Assembly (NCBI RefSeq): GCF_000756385.1
Contig: NZ_JNFC01000045.1
Span: 1 to 64,000 of the forward strand
DNA: 64,000 nucleotides
Direction of reading: 5' to 3'
Origin: Sphingopyxis sp. LC363
GTDB taxonomy: Bacteria; Pseudomonadota; Alphaproteobacteria; Sphingomonadales; Sphingomonadaceae
The stretch's first letter is position 1; every line of letters begins with the position of its first letter. The notes under the pieces are model-generated. The model was not told the origin of the DNA. It did no database searches and saw nothing but the letters and a program-made list of their open reading frames with translations. Position numbers and translations under genes: made by a program. Of this stretch, positions 1-8,706 are shown one piece after another.

Positions 1-178
1 CGCCGATAATGCCCCAGTCGCGGTCGCCCGCGCCCATCGCATCGTCGGTGTAGACGGCCTGATGCGCGCGGTGGAAGGCGCCGATGCCGATATGGACGAT
101 GCCCGCCGCCTGGGCGGCGCGGTCGTAGCCCGGCGCCTGCACCGACGCCGGGAGCGGTGTTTGTGCCGAAAGCCTCAC
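1..178 (-). CDS. uxuB: Fructuronate reductase (mannitol dehydrogenase family), N-terminal part
   Basis: The reverse strand reads from a GTG at 178 out of the window. It gives an N-terminus with GIVHIGIGAFHRAHQ followed by YTDDAM and DWGIIG, the Rossmann nucleotide-binding start of the mannitol dehydrogenase/UxuB family. These enzymes reduce D-fructuronate to D-mannonate with NADH, the step after UxaC. The GTG overlaps the uxaC stop codon as GTGA, so the two are translationally coupled. Only 59 residues are inside the window. Another polyol or tagaturonate dehydrogenase of the same family is possible, but the uxaC neighbour favours fructuronate. Confidence 0.85.
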   Translation of the reverse strand, partial: MRLSAQTPLPASVQAPGYDRAAQAAGIVHIGIGAFHRAHQAVYTDDAMGAGDRDWGIIG

Positions 179-1587
179 AGCTTGTACGCCGCCTTGGCGA
201 GATTGTAGCTGAGGTCGGTCGCGAGTTCGGCCGCCTCCCATTCCTCCATCCGGTGCTCGGCGACCAATTGCGCGAGGAAGCCGCAATCGATGCGCCGCGC
301 GACGTCGTGGCGCGCGGGGATCGACAGGAAGGCGCGCGTGTCGTCATTGAAACCCACCGTATTGTAGAAGCCTGCGGTCTCGGTGGTCTGGCTGCGGAAG
401 CGCCGCATCCCCTCGGGACTGTCGTGGAACCACCAGGCCGGGCCGAGCTTCAGCGCCGGATAATGGCCCGCGAGCGGCGCCAACTCTCGCGCGTAGCTCG
501 TCTCGTCGAGCGTGAAGAGGATTAGAGTCAGCGCAGCTTCGTTGCCATATTTTCCGAGCAATGGGCGCAGCGCGTGGACATAGTCGGTCGCCATCGGGAT
601 ATCGGCGCCCTTGTCGCGGCCATAGTTGGCGAACAGCCAGGGATTGTGGTTGCGATAGCTGCCCGGGTGGATCTGCATGACGAACCCGTCGTCGAGGCTC
701 ATCCCAGCCATCACCGTCAGCATATGCGCGCGGAACAGTTCGGCATCGGTGGCGCTGACATCGTCGCCGGTGACGCGTACGAAGAGAACTTCGGCTTCAG
801 CGTCCGAGAGGTCGGCGGTCGCGGCGGTCGGGTGGCCGTGGTCGGTCGAGGTCGCGCCCATTTCAGCGAAGAAAGCGCGGCGGTTGCGGTGCGCGGCGAG
901 ATAGCCAGCGTAGCTGAACGCGTCTTCGCCCGACAGGTCGGAGAAGCGCGCCAGATTGTCGCGAAAGCCTTCGAATTCGGGATCGACCACCGGATCGGGG
1001 CGATAGGCGGTAACCACCCGCCCCGCCCACTCGCCGTTTGCGTTCGCGGCGCGGATCGCGGCGTGGTGTTCGAGCGTGTCGAGGGGGCTTTCGGTCGTCG
1101 CGATCACCTCGATCCCGAAGCGGTCGAAGAGCGCGCGCGGGCGGAAGGCATCGGTCGCAAGCTTCTCGGTGATCAGGTCGTAATAGAGGTCCGACGTCTC
1201 CGCGCCGAATTGCACGTCGAACCCGAAAGCCTCGGCGAACACCCAATCCATCCACATCCGCGACGGGGTGCCGCGAAAAAGGTGATAATTTTGCGCAAAG
1301 AGCCGCCAGCTCTCGCGCGGGTCGGCGTCGCGGTTCCGGATACCCAGATCATCGAGCGAAATGCCCTGCGAATAGAGCATCCGGAATACATAATGGTCGG
1401 GATGGAGCAGGAACTCGGCGGCATTGCCGAAGGGCGCATTGCCCGCGAACCACGCTGGATCGGTGTGTCCGTGCGGACTGACGATCGGCAGATCGGCAAC
1501 CTCGGCATAGAGGCGCCGGCTAATATCGCGCTGCGCGGGGTTGGACGGAAACAAGCGATCGGGATGCAGCTGAAACGGACGCGTCAT
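175..1587 (-). CDS. uxaC: Glucuronate isomerase
   Basis: The 470-residue protein matches the usual length of uronate isomerase, which converts D-glucuronate to D-fructuronate (and D-galacturonate to D-tagaturonate). The metal-dependent amidohydrolase-like signature starts with SPHGHTDP, with His39 and His41 as the expected metal ligands. The family motifs SPLDTLEHH and QIHPGSYRNHN follow further in. I chose the ATG at 1587 over the earlier in-frame start because it forms an ATGA overlap with the transporter stop and gives the family N-terminus MTRPFQLHPDRLF. It lies second in a transporter-uxaC-uxuB operon. Confidence 0.96.
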   Translation of the reverse strand: MTRPFQLHPDRLFPSNPAQRDISRRLYAEVADLPIVSPHGHTDPAWFAGNAPFGNAAEFLLHPDHYVFRMLYSQGISLDDLGIRNRDADPRESWRLFAQNYHLFRGTPSRMWMDWVFAEAFGFDVQFGAETSDLYYDLITEKLATDAFRPRALFDRFGIEVIATTESPLDTLEHHAAIRAANANGEWAGRVVTAYRPDPVVDPEFEGFRDNLARFSDLSGEDAFSYAGYLAAHRNRRAFFAEMGATSTDHGHPTAATADLSDAEAEVLFVRVTGDDVSATDAELFRAHMLTVMAGMSLDDGFVMQIHPGSYRNHNPWLFANYGRDKGADIPMATDYVHALRPLLGKYGNEAALTLILFTLDETSYARELAPLAGHYPALKLGPAWWFHDSPEGMRRFRSQTTETAGFYNTVGFNDDTRAFLSIPARHDVARRIDCGFLAQLVAEHRMEEWEAAELATDLSYNLAKAAYKL

Positions 1588-2897
1588 ACGGGAGCGCCTT
1601 CGCTTTCGACAGTGACCGGCGCCAGGCGTGGGCTGAGAAGATGGAGCGCCAGCACGGCGAGGAAATAGACCGTCGTGCACACGGCAAAGATAATCGTGTA
1701 ATTGCCATTTGTCGCGTCAAGCACGAGCCCGGTCGATTTGGCCATGATCATCCCGCCGATACCGCCCATGAAGCCGCCAAGCCCGATCACCGACCCGACC
1801 GCGCGTTTGGGAAACATGTCGGGTGGGATCGACAGGATCGTCGACGAAAATGCCTGATGACCGGCGAGCGCGAGACCGATCAGGACGATGGCTAGCCACA
1901 TATTGTCGAGCCCCGTGACGAACAGCAGCGGCAGCACGAAACAACCGGCGATCACCATAGTCAGCTTGCGCGCAAAATTGGGGGTGCGCCCACGCTGGAT
2001 CAGCTTCGAGGAGAGCCAGCCGCCCGCGATACTGCCTACGTCCGAGAGCAGGTACATGATGATCATCGGGAGCAGCACGACCTTCAGGTCGACGTCATAG
2101 GTGCTGGCGAAATATTTGGGCAGCCAGAACAGCATCAGATACCAGACCGGATCGATGAGGAATTTCGCCATCGCAAAAGCCCATGCCTCACGCTTGGTGA
2201 CGATCCGGCCCCAGCCGATGCGCTCGACCTGCCCGGGCGGATCATGCTCGATCCACGAGAGTTCGGCATCGCTGACCTTCCCGCTCTCGCGCGGATTGCT
2301 GTAGAGCCACAGCCACAATAACAGCAGCAGAGCGCCGAATGCGCCGGTATAGATGAAGGTCTGACGCCAGTCGAAACCCGCCCAGACCATGAACAGCCAG
2401 ATCGTCGGCGCGGTCAGAATGACGCCGATCGTCGTCGCACTGTTAACCCAGCCGATCGCCAAAGCGCGTTCCTTTTGGGGAAACCATTCGCTCGACGCGC
2501 GCACGACGGCAGGGAAATGCCCCGCCTCCCCGACCCCGAGGACGACACGCGCTGCCATGAAGGATGCAATCGACCCCGCGAACCCATGGGCGACATGGCC
2601 GATCGTCCAGATGGTGATCGCGATGCTGTAGCCAATCTTGGGGCCGAAGCGGTCGATCAGCCAACCCATGAGGAGAAAGCCCAGCGCATAGGCGGCCTGG
2701 AAGGCGGTGACGATGTTGCCATAGTCATTCTCGCTCCACCGCATCTCGTCGCCGAGGGCGGGCGCGAGCAGTCCGAGCATGGTGCGGTCGATATAATTGA
2801 CCGTCGTCGCGGCGAACAGCAGCGCGACGATCAGCCAGCGATAGCGTCCTGCCTTGGGCACCGGCGGCGCCGTTCCGGCTGCGATGGCCTGCGTCAT
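1584..2897 (-). CDS. exuT: MFS hexuronate transporter (ExuT-like, anion:cation symporter family)
   Basis: This 437-residue protein has about 12 hydrophobic segments. Its N-terminus carries VNYIDRTMLGLLAP and NDYGNIVTAFQAAYA, typical of the anion:cation symporter branch that includes ExuT and GudP. It probably imports glucuronate or galacturonate with protons into the cytoplasm. The ATG at 2897 is preceded by a GGGAGA ribosome-binding site and is preferred to the longer in-frame start. It is the first gene of the operon with uxaC and uxuB. A 7-bp-stem hairpin (2925-2931 with 2946-2952) lies in its leader. Substrate is inferred from the neighbours; a hexarate or other sugar acid is possible. 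Confidence 0.88.
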   Translation of the reverse strand: MTQAIAAGTAPPVPKAGRYRWLIVALLFAATTVNYIDRTMLGLLAPALGDEMRWSENDYGNIVTAFQAAYALGFLLMGWLIDRFGPKIGYSIAITIWTIGHVAHGFAGSIASFMAARVVLGVGEAGHFPAVVRASSEWFPQKERALAIGWVNSATTIGVILTAPTIWLFMVWAGFDWRQTFIYTGAFGALLLLLWLWLYSNPRESGKVSDAELSWIEHDPPGQVERIGWGRIVTKREAWAFAMAKFLIDPVWYLMLFWLPKYFASTYDVDLKVVLLPMIIMYLLSDVGSIAGGWLSSKLIQRGRTPNFARKLTMVIAGCFVLPLLFVTGLDNMWLAIVLIGLALAGHQAFSSTILSIPPDMFPKRAVGSVIGLGGFMGGIGGMIMAKSTGLVLDATNGNYTIIFAVCTTVYFLAVLALHLLSPRLAPVTVESEGAPV

Positions 2898-3299
2898 ATG
2901 TCTCTCCCGTGGCACCAGAAAAATGCCGAGGCCCGTCCGAACGAACCTCGGCAAGGCTGGGGATGGTTAGAAGGCCGGTGCGGTCGCGCCGGTGGCGCGC
3001 GCAAGCAGGAGGGCTCCGCCTGTCAAAGGGCGCGCCGATGCGTTATCAGAAGGGAAGGCCTGCATCACATTCTCCGCCGCAGATCCGGACGCTTTCCGCG
3101 TCCCTTTGTGCGGCTTTCATAGATATTGGTCAGGCCGATTGCAACAGGTGGTTTGCCACAGATTTTCTGAAAATGCTCAGATCGCGACAGAGATTGGCGC
3201 AGCCCGAGTCGCACAGGAAGGGAGAGCGCTTTTTAAATTGGCCATACCAAACAGATTGGCGTCAGCCCGCCGAGATCGTCCGGCGGCGGTATGGCCCGG
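2898..3299 (-). promoter_or_regulatory. Control region of the exuT-uxaC-uxuB operon with GntR-type palindromes
   Basis: No gene is visible in these 402 bases. Three inverted motifs stand out. At 3125-3140 there is ATTGGTCAGGCCGATT. At 3148-3159 there is GTGG-N4-CCAC. At 3238-3250 there is TTGGCCATACCAA. They resemble the TGGT...ACCA operators of FadR-subfamily GntR proteins, including the UxuR/ExuR operators of E. coli. The first recurs in front of the oxidoreductase operon near 10240. Promoter boxes cannot be assigned with confidence. Confidence 0.55.
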
Positions 3300-4034
3300 T
3301 TAGGGGGCGTAGCGGCTCCGTTCGTCGGCGACCCGCTTTCGGGCTAGTTCGACCTCGTGCACCTCGGTTGCCTCCAGCAGCGCTTCGAGCACGCGTCCCA
3401 GATGTTTTTGCATCGCCATGCGCGCCGCCGCCGGATCGCGCGATTCCAGCGCGAGGAGTATATCTTCGTGTTCGGCAACGCTCGGGGTGACCCCCGCGAC
3501 ATGCGCCTTGCTGCTGAGCAGACGATAAAGCGACGAGCGGGCGCGCATGTCCCACAGCGATTCGACGACCGCGACAAAGGCGCTGTTCAGGCTCGCGCTC
3601 GCGATCAGTTCGTGGAACTGACGATCGGCCACCTCAGCGCGCGCGCTGTCGGCGCCGGCGTCGCCCATCGCTTTTACCAGCGCACGAAGCTCGGCAAGCT
3701 GGTCGTCGGTGATCCGTCCGGCCGCAAGCGCAGCAACCTCCCCCTCGATCTGACGGCGCGCTTCGAGGAGTTCAAAGGGACCGACGTCGGCCGAAGGGCC
3801 TTCAGCATCGGCATGCGACGTTGCCGTCACATAGACGCCCGACCCCTTGCGGACTTCGACCATCCCGTCGACCTCGAGGGCGATGATCGCCTCGCGAACC
3901 GTCGGCCGCGATACGTCGTAAGACTGGGCGAGTTGCCGCTCCGACGGCAAACGCGCCCCGATCGGATATTCCCCCGCCTCGATCTTGGCCGCGATATCGG
4001 TGGATACGCGTTCGTAGAGCCGTTTTGATTCCAT
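3300..4034 (-). CDS. GntR-family regulator, FadR subfamily (UxuR/ExuR-like)
   Basis: The 244-residue protein has an N-terminal winged helix-turn-helix, with LPSERQLAQSYDVSRPTVRE at about residues 29-48. A FCD-type all-helical effector domain follows from about residue 95. It starts 42 bases after the last oxidoreductase gene on the same strand, so it is probably the last gene of that operon. It lies directly upstream of the control region of the hexuronate operon. The position and the shared palindromes suggest it represses both units and responds to a uronate such as fructuronate. The effector is inference. Confidence 0.92.
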   Translation of the reverse strand: MESKRLYERVSTDIAAKIEAGEYPIGARLPSERQLAQSYDVSRPTVREAIIALEVDGMVEVRKGSGVYVTATSHADAEGPSADVGPFELLEARRQIEGEVAALAAGRITDDQLAELRALVKAMGDAGADSARAEVADRQFHELIASASLNSAFVAVVESLWDMRARSSLYRLLSSKAHVAGVTPSVAEHEDILLALESRDPAAARMAMQKHLGRVLEALLEATEVHEVELARKRVADERSRYAP

Positions 4035-4076
4035 GCCATTCCCCTTGAGGAAAGCGCTATCTTGTTGGCCTATACG

Positions 4077-5246
4077 TTACAAGGTCGCTTGTTGCCGGGC
4101 GGGCTTGGCATGCGCCTGCGCCGTCAATACCAGTTCGGCGGCAAGCAACGCCCCCTCCTGCTCCTGCGCCACCGATGTGCCTTCGACGATGTCGGTGACG
4201 AATTGCGGACCGAAGGGCAGAGGCACTTTGGAACAATCCAGGTAGCGAGTGCCCTTCCTATCGGCGATAAGCAGGTGATTTCCGCCCTGCCGCCCGGCGA
4301 TGTCGACATATTTCCTGAGCTCGATATAGCCCTCGGTCCCGAGAATGAAGAGACGGCCATCGCCCCAGGTCGGCAAACCGTCGGGCGTAAACCAGTCGAC
4401 GCGGACATAGCCGGTGCCGCCGTCGCCGCTCAGCATCATATCGCCGAAATCCTCGAACGCCGGATGTTCGGGATGCGCGAAATTGCCGGTCTGCGACGCG
4501 ACGACATGCGCACGCTTGCTGCCGGTCAGATAGACGAACTGATCGGCCTGGTGGCTGCCGATATCGGTCAGGATCCCGCCGTTGCGCGCCGTGTCCCAGA
4601 ACCAGTCGGGCCGCGATGCCGCGGCCAGCCGGTGCGGGGCAAGGTTGACGGTCTGGATGACGCGCCCGATCGCGCCGTCGTGGACAAGCTGCCCGGCCAT
4701 GACCGCCGCGGGCACTTCCAGCCGCTCGGAATACATGATCGCAAATTTGCGGCCGGTCTCCTTGATCGCGCGGCGAACTTCGGCGAGCTGCTTCAGCGAG
4801 GTAATCGCCGCCTTGTCGCTGAGATAATCCTTGCCCGCGCGCATGACGCGGATGCCCAGCGGCGCGCGCAGCCCGGGAACGGCCGCGCTGCAGACCAGCT
4901 TGATCGCGGGATTGCCTAGAATCTCGTCTTCCGACCGCGCCAGCGCAATATCGCCGTAGCGCGCGCGGAACATCGCAATCTGCTTGGGATCGGTGGCATG
5001 GAAGGCCGTGAGGACGCCGCCTCCGCGGATCATGGCGTCGGTGATGCCATAGATATGATTATGATCGAGCCCGATGACCGCGAACGGCACGCGATATTTC
5101 GCCTCGGGCGCCGGGCGTGCAGGCGCGCTCTCGGTCGGCGCATCGCCCCGCGCCGCGGACTGCGCCAGCGCGTCGGCCGTGAAGCCTGCGGCGAGCCCGG
5201 CAGCAAGGCCAAGCCCCAGAAGGTCGCGTCGGTTGGTATCGGTCAT
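4077..5246 (-). CDS. TAT-exported Gfo/Idh/MocA family oxidoreductase with atypical nucleotide motif
   Basis: The 389-residue protein starts with a twin-arginine signal (NRRDLLGLGLAAG, Arg6-Arg7), so a folded, cofactor-loaded enzyme is expected in the periplasm. The Rossmann segment reads VIGLDHNH (residues 57-64) where family members have GxGxxG. The usual EKP motif is replaced by SDKAA, keeping Lys144. NAD(P) binding may therefore be altered. It is the third Gfo/Idh/MocA gene of the operon, 14 bases after its upstream neighbour. Role: oxidation or isomerisation of a sugar or glycoside, exact reaction unknown. Confidence 0.85.
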   Translation of the reverse strand: MTDTNRRDLLGLGLAAGLAAGFTADALAQSAARGDAPTESAPARPAPEAKYRVPFAVIGLDHNHIYGITDAMIRGGGVLTAFHATDPKQIAMFRARYGDIALARSEDEILGNPAIKLVCSAAVPGLRAPLGIRVMRAGKDYLSDKAAITSLKQLAEVRRAIKETGRKFAIMYSERLEVPAAVMAGQLVHDGAIGRVIQTVNLAPHRLAAASRPDWFWDTARNGGILTDIGSHQADQFVYLTGSKRAHVVASQTGNFAHPEHPAFEDFGDMMLSGDGGTGYVRVDWFTPDGLPTWGDGRLFILGTEGYIELRKYVDIAGRQGGNHLLIADRKGTRYLDCSKVPLPFGPQFVTDIVEGTSVAQEQEGALLAAELVLTAQAHAKPARQQATL

Positions 5247-5260
5247 GGCGTGTTCCTTCT

Positions 5261-6526
5261 TCAGGTAGCGACCAGCGACGTCGGCCAGTTCAATATCTGG
5301 CTGCTGTCCATCGCCTGTTCGCCGAGCAGCGACGCGACGCTCGCGTAATAGGCCTGCGACAACAGGCCGGGCAGCGGTTTGCCCGTCCGCACCGCTTCGC
5401 CAAAACCCTCGAACTGCAGCATCGTCTCGTCATATTCTCCCCAGCCGAGCGAATCGCCGGGCGTGGTGACGGGAAGCTCGGCGAACCAGGTCGCGCCGCC
5501 GATCGGCACCGTACGCTTGTGCCCGCTCGCCACGTCGGCCTGCATCCTTAACAGAGCAAGCTCCTTCGGCGGCAGTTCCTGATAAATGCGGCCGAGTTCG
5601 GGTTCGATGGTCCCTTTGCTGCCTTGAATCTGTTCTTCGCAGCCGTAGCGCGCATTGTTGAGCAGCGAGGTGTAGATGAGTTTGCGCCCCCCCGCATATT
5701 CATAGATCAGTGCGACATGGTCATAGACCTCCCGCCCATCCTTCCAGAAACAGATACTGCCCGATCCCATGACGCGCGTCGGTACGGCATCGAAGAATAG
5801 ATTGCCGACCTGTATCTGGTGCGTCGCCAGTTCGGTCATAAGTCCGGCGGAGCTGTCGCGATAGAGGCGCCAATTGATCTGTCGATCAGTCGCCCCGGCG
5901 GGGACGGGCCGGCGCCAGCTGCTTTGACGGTGCCAGCTGGCCCGGATCTGTGTAATCGCCCCGATTTCGCCCTCCTTCGCACGGCGGACCGCATTTAGAT
6001 AGGTCGGTTTGAACATACGCTGATGACCGATCTGAAGCAGCTTGCCGCTGTCCTGCGACTTTTTCACCATTGCTCCACAATCGTCGATCGTGCGCGCCAT
6101 CGCCTTTTCGCACCACACATGGAGTCCGGCGTCGAAGGCATCAAAGCTGTGCTGCTTATGGCCGTCGAGCGGGGTCGCGATCACCACCGCGTCGAGACCG
6201 CCCGCATCGAGCATCGCGCGATGATCGGTGAAGGCGCGCGTCGACGCATCGACCAGCGCGCGACCCTTCGCCAGATGCAGCTCGAAATTGTCGCAGATCG
6301 CGGCCACGGTGCAGTTGCGGGTCTTGGCGATATTCTGGATCAGGGCCCGGCCGCGATCGCCGGTGCCGATAACGCCCAGTCGCACGCGATCGCCCTTTGC
6401 CATCGGTGCGGCGAGGGCCGCCGCGCTTGCCCAAGGCGCCGCTGCGGCCATTCCGGCTCCAGCTGTCGCCATCAGCACGCGATCGATGAACGATCGCCGC
6501 GACAGGTCGAAATCTTTGTCAGTCAT
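5261..6526 (-). CDS. TAT-exported Gfo/Idh/MocA family oxidoreductase
   Basis: The 421-residue protein has a twin-arginine signal (SRRSFIDRVLMATAG, Arg10-Arg11) and a Rossmann motif VIGTGDRGR (about 52-60). EKA (Glu140-Lys141) stands in the EKP position, keeping the catalytic lysine. Family members oxidise or reduce sugars or glycosides using a tightly bound nicotinamide cofactor. TAT-exported members are often linked to 3-keto-glycoside chemistry. I chose the ATG at 6526, which gives the TAT signal, over a longer in-frame start. It sits 19 bases after apbE in the same operon. Confidence 0.9.
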   Translation of the reverse strand: MTDKDFDLSRRSFIDRVLMATAGAGMAAAAPWASAAALAAPMAKGDRVRLGVIGTGDRGRALIQNIAKTRNCTVAAICDNFELHLAKGRALVDASTRAFTDHRAMLDAGGLDAVVIATPLDGHKQHSFDAFDAGLHVWCEKAMARTIDDCGAMVKKSQDSGKLLQIGHQRMFKPTYLNAVRRAKEGEIGAITQIRASWHRQSSWRRPVPAGATDRQINWRLYRDSSAGLMTELATHQIQVGNLFFDAVPTRVMGSGSICFWKDGREVYDHVALIYEYAGGRKLIYTSLLNNARYGCEEQIQGSKGTIEPELGRIYQELPPKELALLRMQADVASGHKRTVPIGGATWFAELPVTTPGDSLGWGEYDETMLQFEGFGEAVRTGKPLPGLLSQAYYASVASLLGEQAMDSSQILNWPTSLVAT

Positions 6527-6545
6527 TAAAACGCATCCTGGCTTG

Positions 6546-7367
6546 TTAATCGGGGATCGCAGCCCCGCAGGGGAAATCGAACCGAAAACGGCGCGTCCGG
6601 TCGCCATTCAGCAAGCGCTCCGCCCGATCTTCATCAGCAACGAGCAAAGCGGTGCTCATCGCCTCGGCATGCGCGCCAAGCCGGTCGATGGCAACCGAGC
6701 AGCGCGGCACCGACACGATCGTCGCATCGGCCGGGCGTATCATAGCGGCGCGTTCGGGCGCCGCCGTCCCCGCACCGACGGTCGACGAGATCGACACCGA
6801 TTCGTCGGTGAGCTCGATTTCGACCAGAATCTCATCGGGGCGCAGCGGGCTGGGAATCGCAAACGGCCAACCGCCGCCAAGCGGGTGTTCGCCGACGACC
6901 GCAATCGAACTTTCTCCGGCCGACAGGCAGGCCGATACGACGCCCTTCTCGCGCAACACCGCGCAGGCGCGATCGAGCGCAAAGCCCTTGCCGAGCCCGC
7001 CGAAATCGAGCGCGACAGGCTGCGATACCTCGACCCGCGCGGCGCCGCGATCGAATGCGATGGCGCTCCATCCCGCCGACGCGAACCGGCGATCGGCCGC
7101 GGGATCGAACAGCCCGAGCGTCGAGGCGTGCAATTCCTCAATCTTGACCAGCGCGTCGAACAGCAGCGCATCGTCGATGGCTGCCCCTTTCCCCGCCATC
7201 AGGCGCTCGTTGAGCGCGGTCGTTGCCGAGGGGCGATGGATCGTGAGCGCATCATCGACCGCCTCGATTGCATGCTGCGCCGCGGTCAACGCGTCGTCCT
7301 CGCCCGCACCGAACCGGTGCAGCTCGACGCGCGTTCCCATCGACGCAAAGCGCACAACGTCGGCCAT
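6546..7367 (-). CDS. apbE: FAD:protein FMN transferase (ApbE family)
   Basis: The 273-residue protein shows ApbE-family segments: MGTRVELHRF at the start, an LDFGGLGKGFALD motif (about residues 117-129) and the SAGESSIAVVG segment. ApbE enzymes attach FMN from FAD to a threonine of a target protein, usually in the cell envelope. It is shorter than many homologues (about 330) and shows no obvious signal peptide. It lies between two Gfo/Idh/MocA genes with gaps of 14 and 19 bases, so it is in the same operon. No clear flavinylation substrate motif was found in the neighbours, so its target is unknown. Confidence 0.88.
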   Translation of the reverse strand: MADVVRFASMGTRVELHRFGAGEDDALTAAQHAIEAVDDALTIHRPSATTALNERLMAGKGAAIDDALLFDALVKIEELHASTLGLFDPAADRRFASAGWSAIAFDRGAARVEVSQPVALDFGGLGKGFALDRACAVLREKGVVSACLSAGESSIAVVGEHPLGGGWPFAIPSPLRPDEILVEIELTDESVSISSTVGAGTAAPERAAMIRPADATIVSVPRCSVAIDRLGAHAEAMSTALLVADEDRAERLLNGDRTRRFRFDFPCGAAIPD

Positions 7368-7381
7368 GATCGCGCCTGGGG

Positions 7382-8695
7382 TCAGCCCTTGACCTCCCAG
7401 CCCGGCTCATAGTCGACCGACCACAGCTTCATGCCGTCGGCGCTGGTCGGCTTGCCCGTCAACGGGTCGATCGTCAGCGCGCCGCTCGTGCGATAGGCGA
7501 TATTGCCGAGGTGGCAGAGCGCGGTGCTGATATGTCCTTCGGCAATCGGCGATGCGAGCGCGCTGGCGCGGCCGCGGATGACGTCGACCAGATTGCCGGC
7601 ATGAAGGACGTCGAGCGCGCCCTCGCCGACCGTTCCGGTGGTTTCCGAACTGGCCGGGGCCTTCACTTCCCGCGTCAACTTGCCTTCCAGATCGTACAGC
7701 TCGAACCCGTTGCGATCGACGACGGCCGACCCCTTGGTGCCGAGCAGCAACACGCCGCGGCCACGCCCATAAGTCTTGATGCCATTGCAGCTTTGCCCGT
7801 TCCAGCGGATCGCGCGGCCGTGGTCGTAGATCAGGTCGAGCGCGAGCGAATCATACATTTCCCAATCGTCGCCACGGTGAAAATGCCGTCCGCCGTGCGT
7901 CGACACGCGGGTCGGATAGGTCAGGCCCATCGCCCAGCGCGCAACGTCGAGTTCGTGCATCGCATTGTTGCAAATCTCGCCGGTCCCGTATTTCCAGAAC
8001 CAGTGCCAGTTATAATGCACCAGGTTCGACCGGTACGGTCCGCGCGGGCGCGGCCCCTGCCACAAATCCCAGTTCAGATTGGCGGGCGGCGCGATTTCCT
8101 GCCCCTTGCCGATCGACCCGCGATTATTCGCATACCAGGTCTGTGCCTCATAGACGTCGCCGAGTTCGCCGGCCCGGACCATGTCGACAAGCTGCCGCGT
8201 CTCCACGCTCGAGCGTTGCTGGTTGCCAACCTGCAACTGACGCCCGGTGCGGCGCTGTGCGGCGATCAGCGCTTCGCCCTCGGCGGGGGCGATACCGATC
8301 GGCTTTTCCAGATAGACGTGGCGCCCCGCATTCATCGAATCGATCGCGAGCTTTGCGTGCCAATGATCGGGCGTCGCGATGCTAACGATGTCGACGTCCT
8401 TGCCGTCGAGCAGCCGGCGATAGTCCTCAACGATCTTCGGGGCCGGATGGCCTTTGGCGGCAAATTCGCTTGCGCGCTTCGCGAGGATAGCCGAATCCAC
8501 ATCGACGAAATGGGTGACGGCCACGTTCGGCAGCTTCGAGAAGGCGCTCATATGCGCCTGCCCGCGCCCATTCACGCCAACCACCGCCACACGCAGGCGA
8601 TCGTTCGCACCCTGGATCTGCGCATAGCTGCGCGCGCTCATCGTGGCGCCCAGCGTAGCTGCGGCACCCTTCAACATCGTACGGCGGTCAAGCAT
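7382..8695 (-). CDS. TAT-exported Gfo/Idh/MocA family oxidoreductase
   Basis: This 437-residue protein has a twin-arginine signal (DRRTMLKGAAATLGA, Arg4-Arg5), a GVNGRG dinucleotide-binding motif at residues 40-45 and a canonical EKP at 130-132 (YLEKPIGIAP). The C-terminal alpha/beta domain contains a WYANNRGSIGKG segment and an HELDVARWAMG helix seen in the large Gfo/Idh/MocA group. The ATG at 8695 gives the TAT signal and is preferred to a longer in-frame start. It follows the DUF1080 gene after 11 bases. It is the most canonical of the three and the best candidate for an active dehydrogenase. Confidence 0.92.
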   Translation of the reverse strand: MLDRRTMLKGAAATLGATMSARSYAQIQGANDRLRVAVVGVNGRGQAHMSAFSKLPNVAVTHFVDVDSAILAKRASEFAAKGHPAPKIVEDYRRLLDGKDVDIVSIATPDHWHAKLAIDSMNAGRHVYLEKPIGIAPAEGEALIAAQRRTGRQLQVGNQQRSSVETRQLVDMVRAGELGDVYEAQTWYANNRGSIGKGQEIAPPANLNWDLWQGPRPRGPYRSNLVHYNWHWFWKYGTGEICNNAMHELDVARWAMGLTYPTRVSTHGGRHFHRGDDWEMYDSLALDLIYDHGRAIRWNGQSCNGIKTYGRGRGVLLLGTKGSAVVDRNGFELYDLEGKLTREVKAPASSETTGTVGEGALDVLHAGNLVDVIRGRASALASPIAEGHISTALCHLGNIAYRTSGALTIDPLTGKPTSADGMKLWSVDYEPGWEVKG

Positions 8696-8706
8696 GTCCT
8701 GTCCCC

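Noticed and set aside
574-1668. Long plus-strand open frame opposite uxaC
   Set aside because: It is antisense to a clear UxaC gene, has no family features, and long opposite frames are expected in GC-rich coding DNA.
2925-2952. Hairpin before the hexuronate transporter as a riboswitch or terminator
   Set aside because: It is a lone 7-bp stem with a 14-base loop, without a T-run or any conserved riboswitch core.
4077-5246. SGDGGTG segment as a possible ApbE flavinylation site
   Set aside because: The accepted motif ends in G/S-A-T with the modified Thr; here a Tyr follows the Gly and the segment lies in the middle of an oxidoreductase domain.
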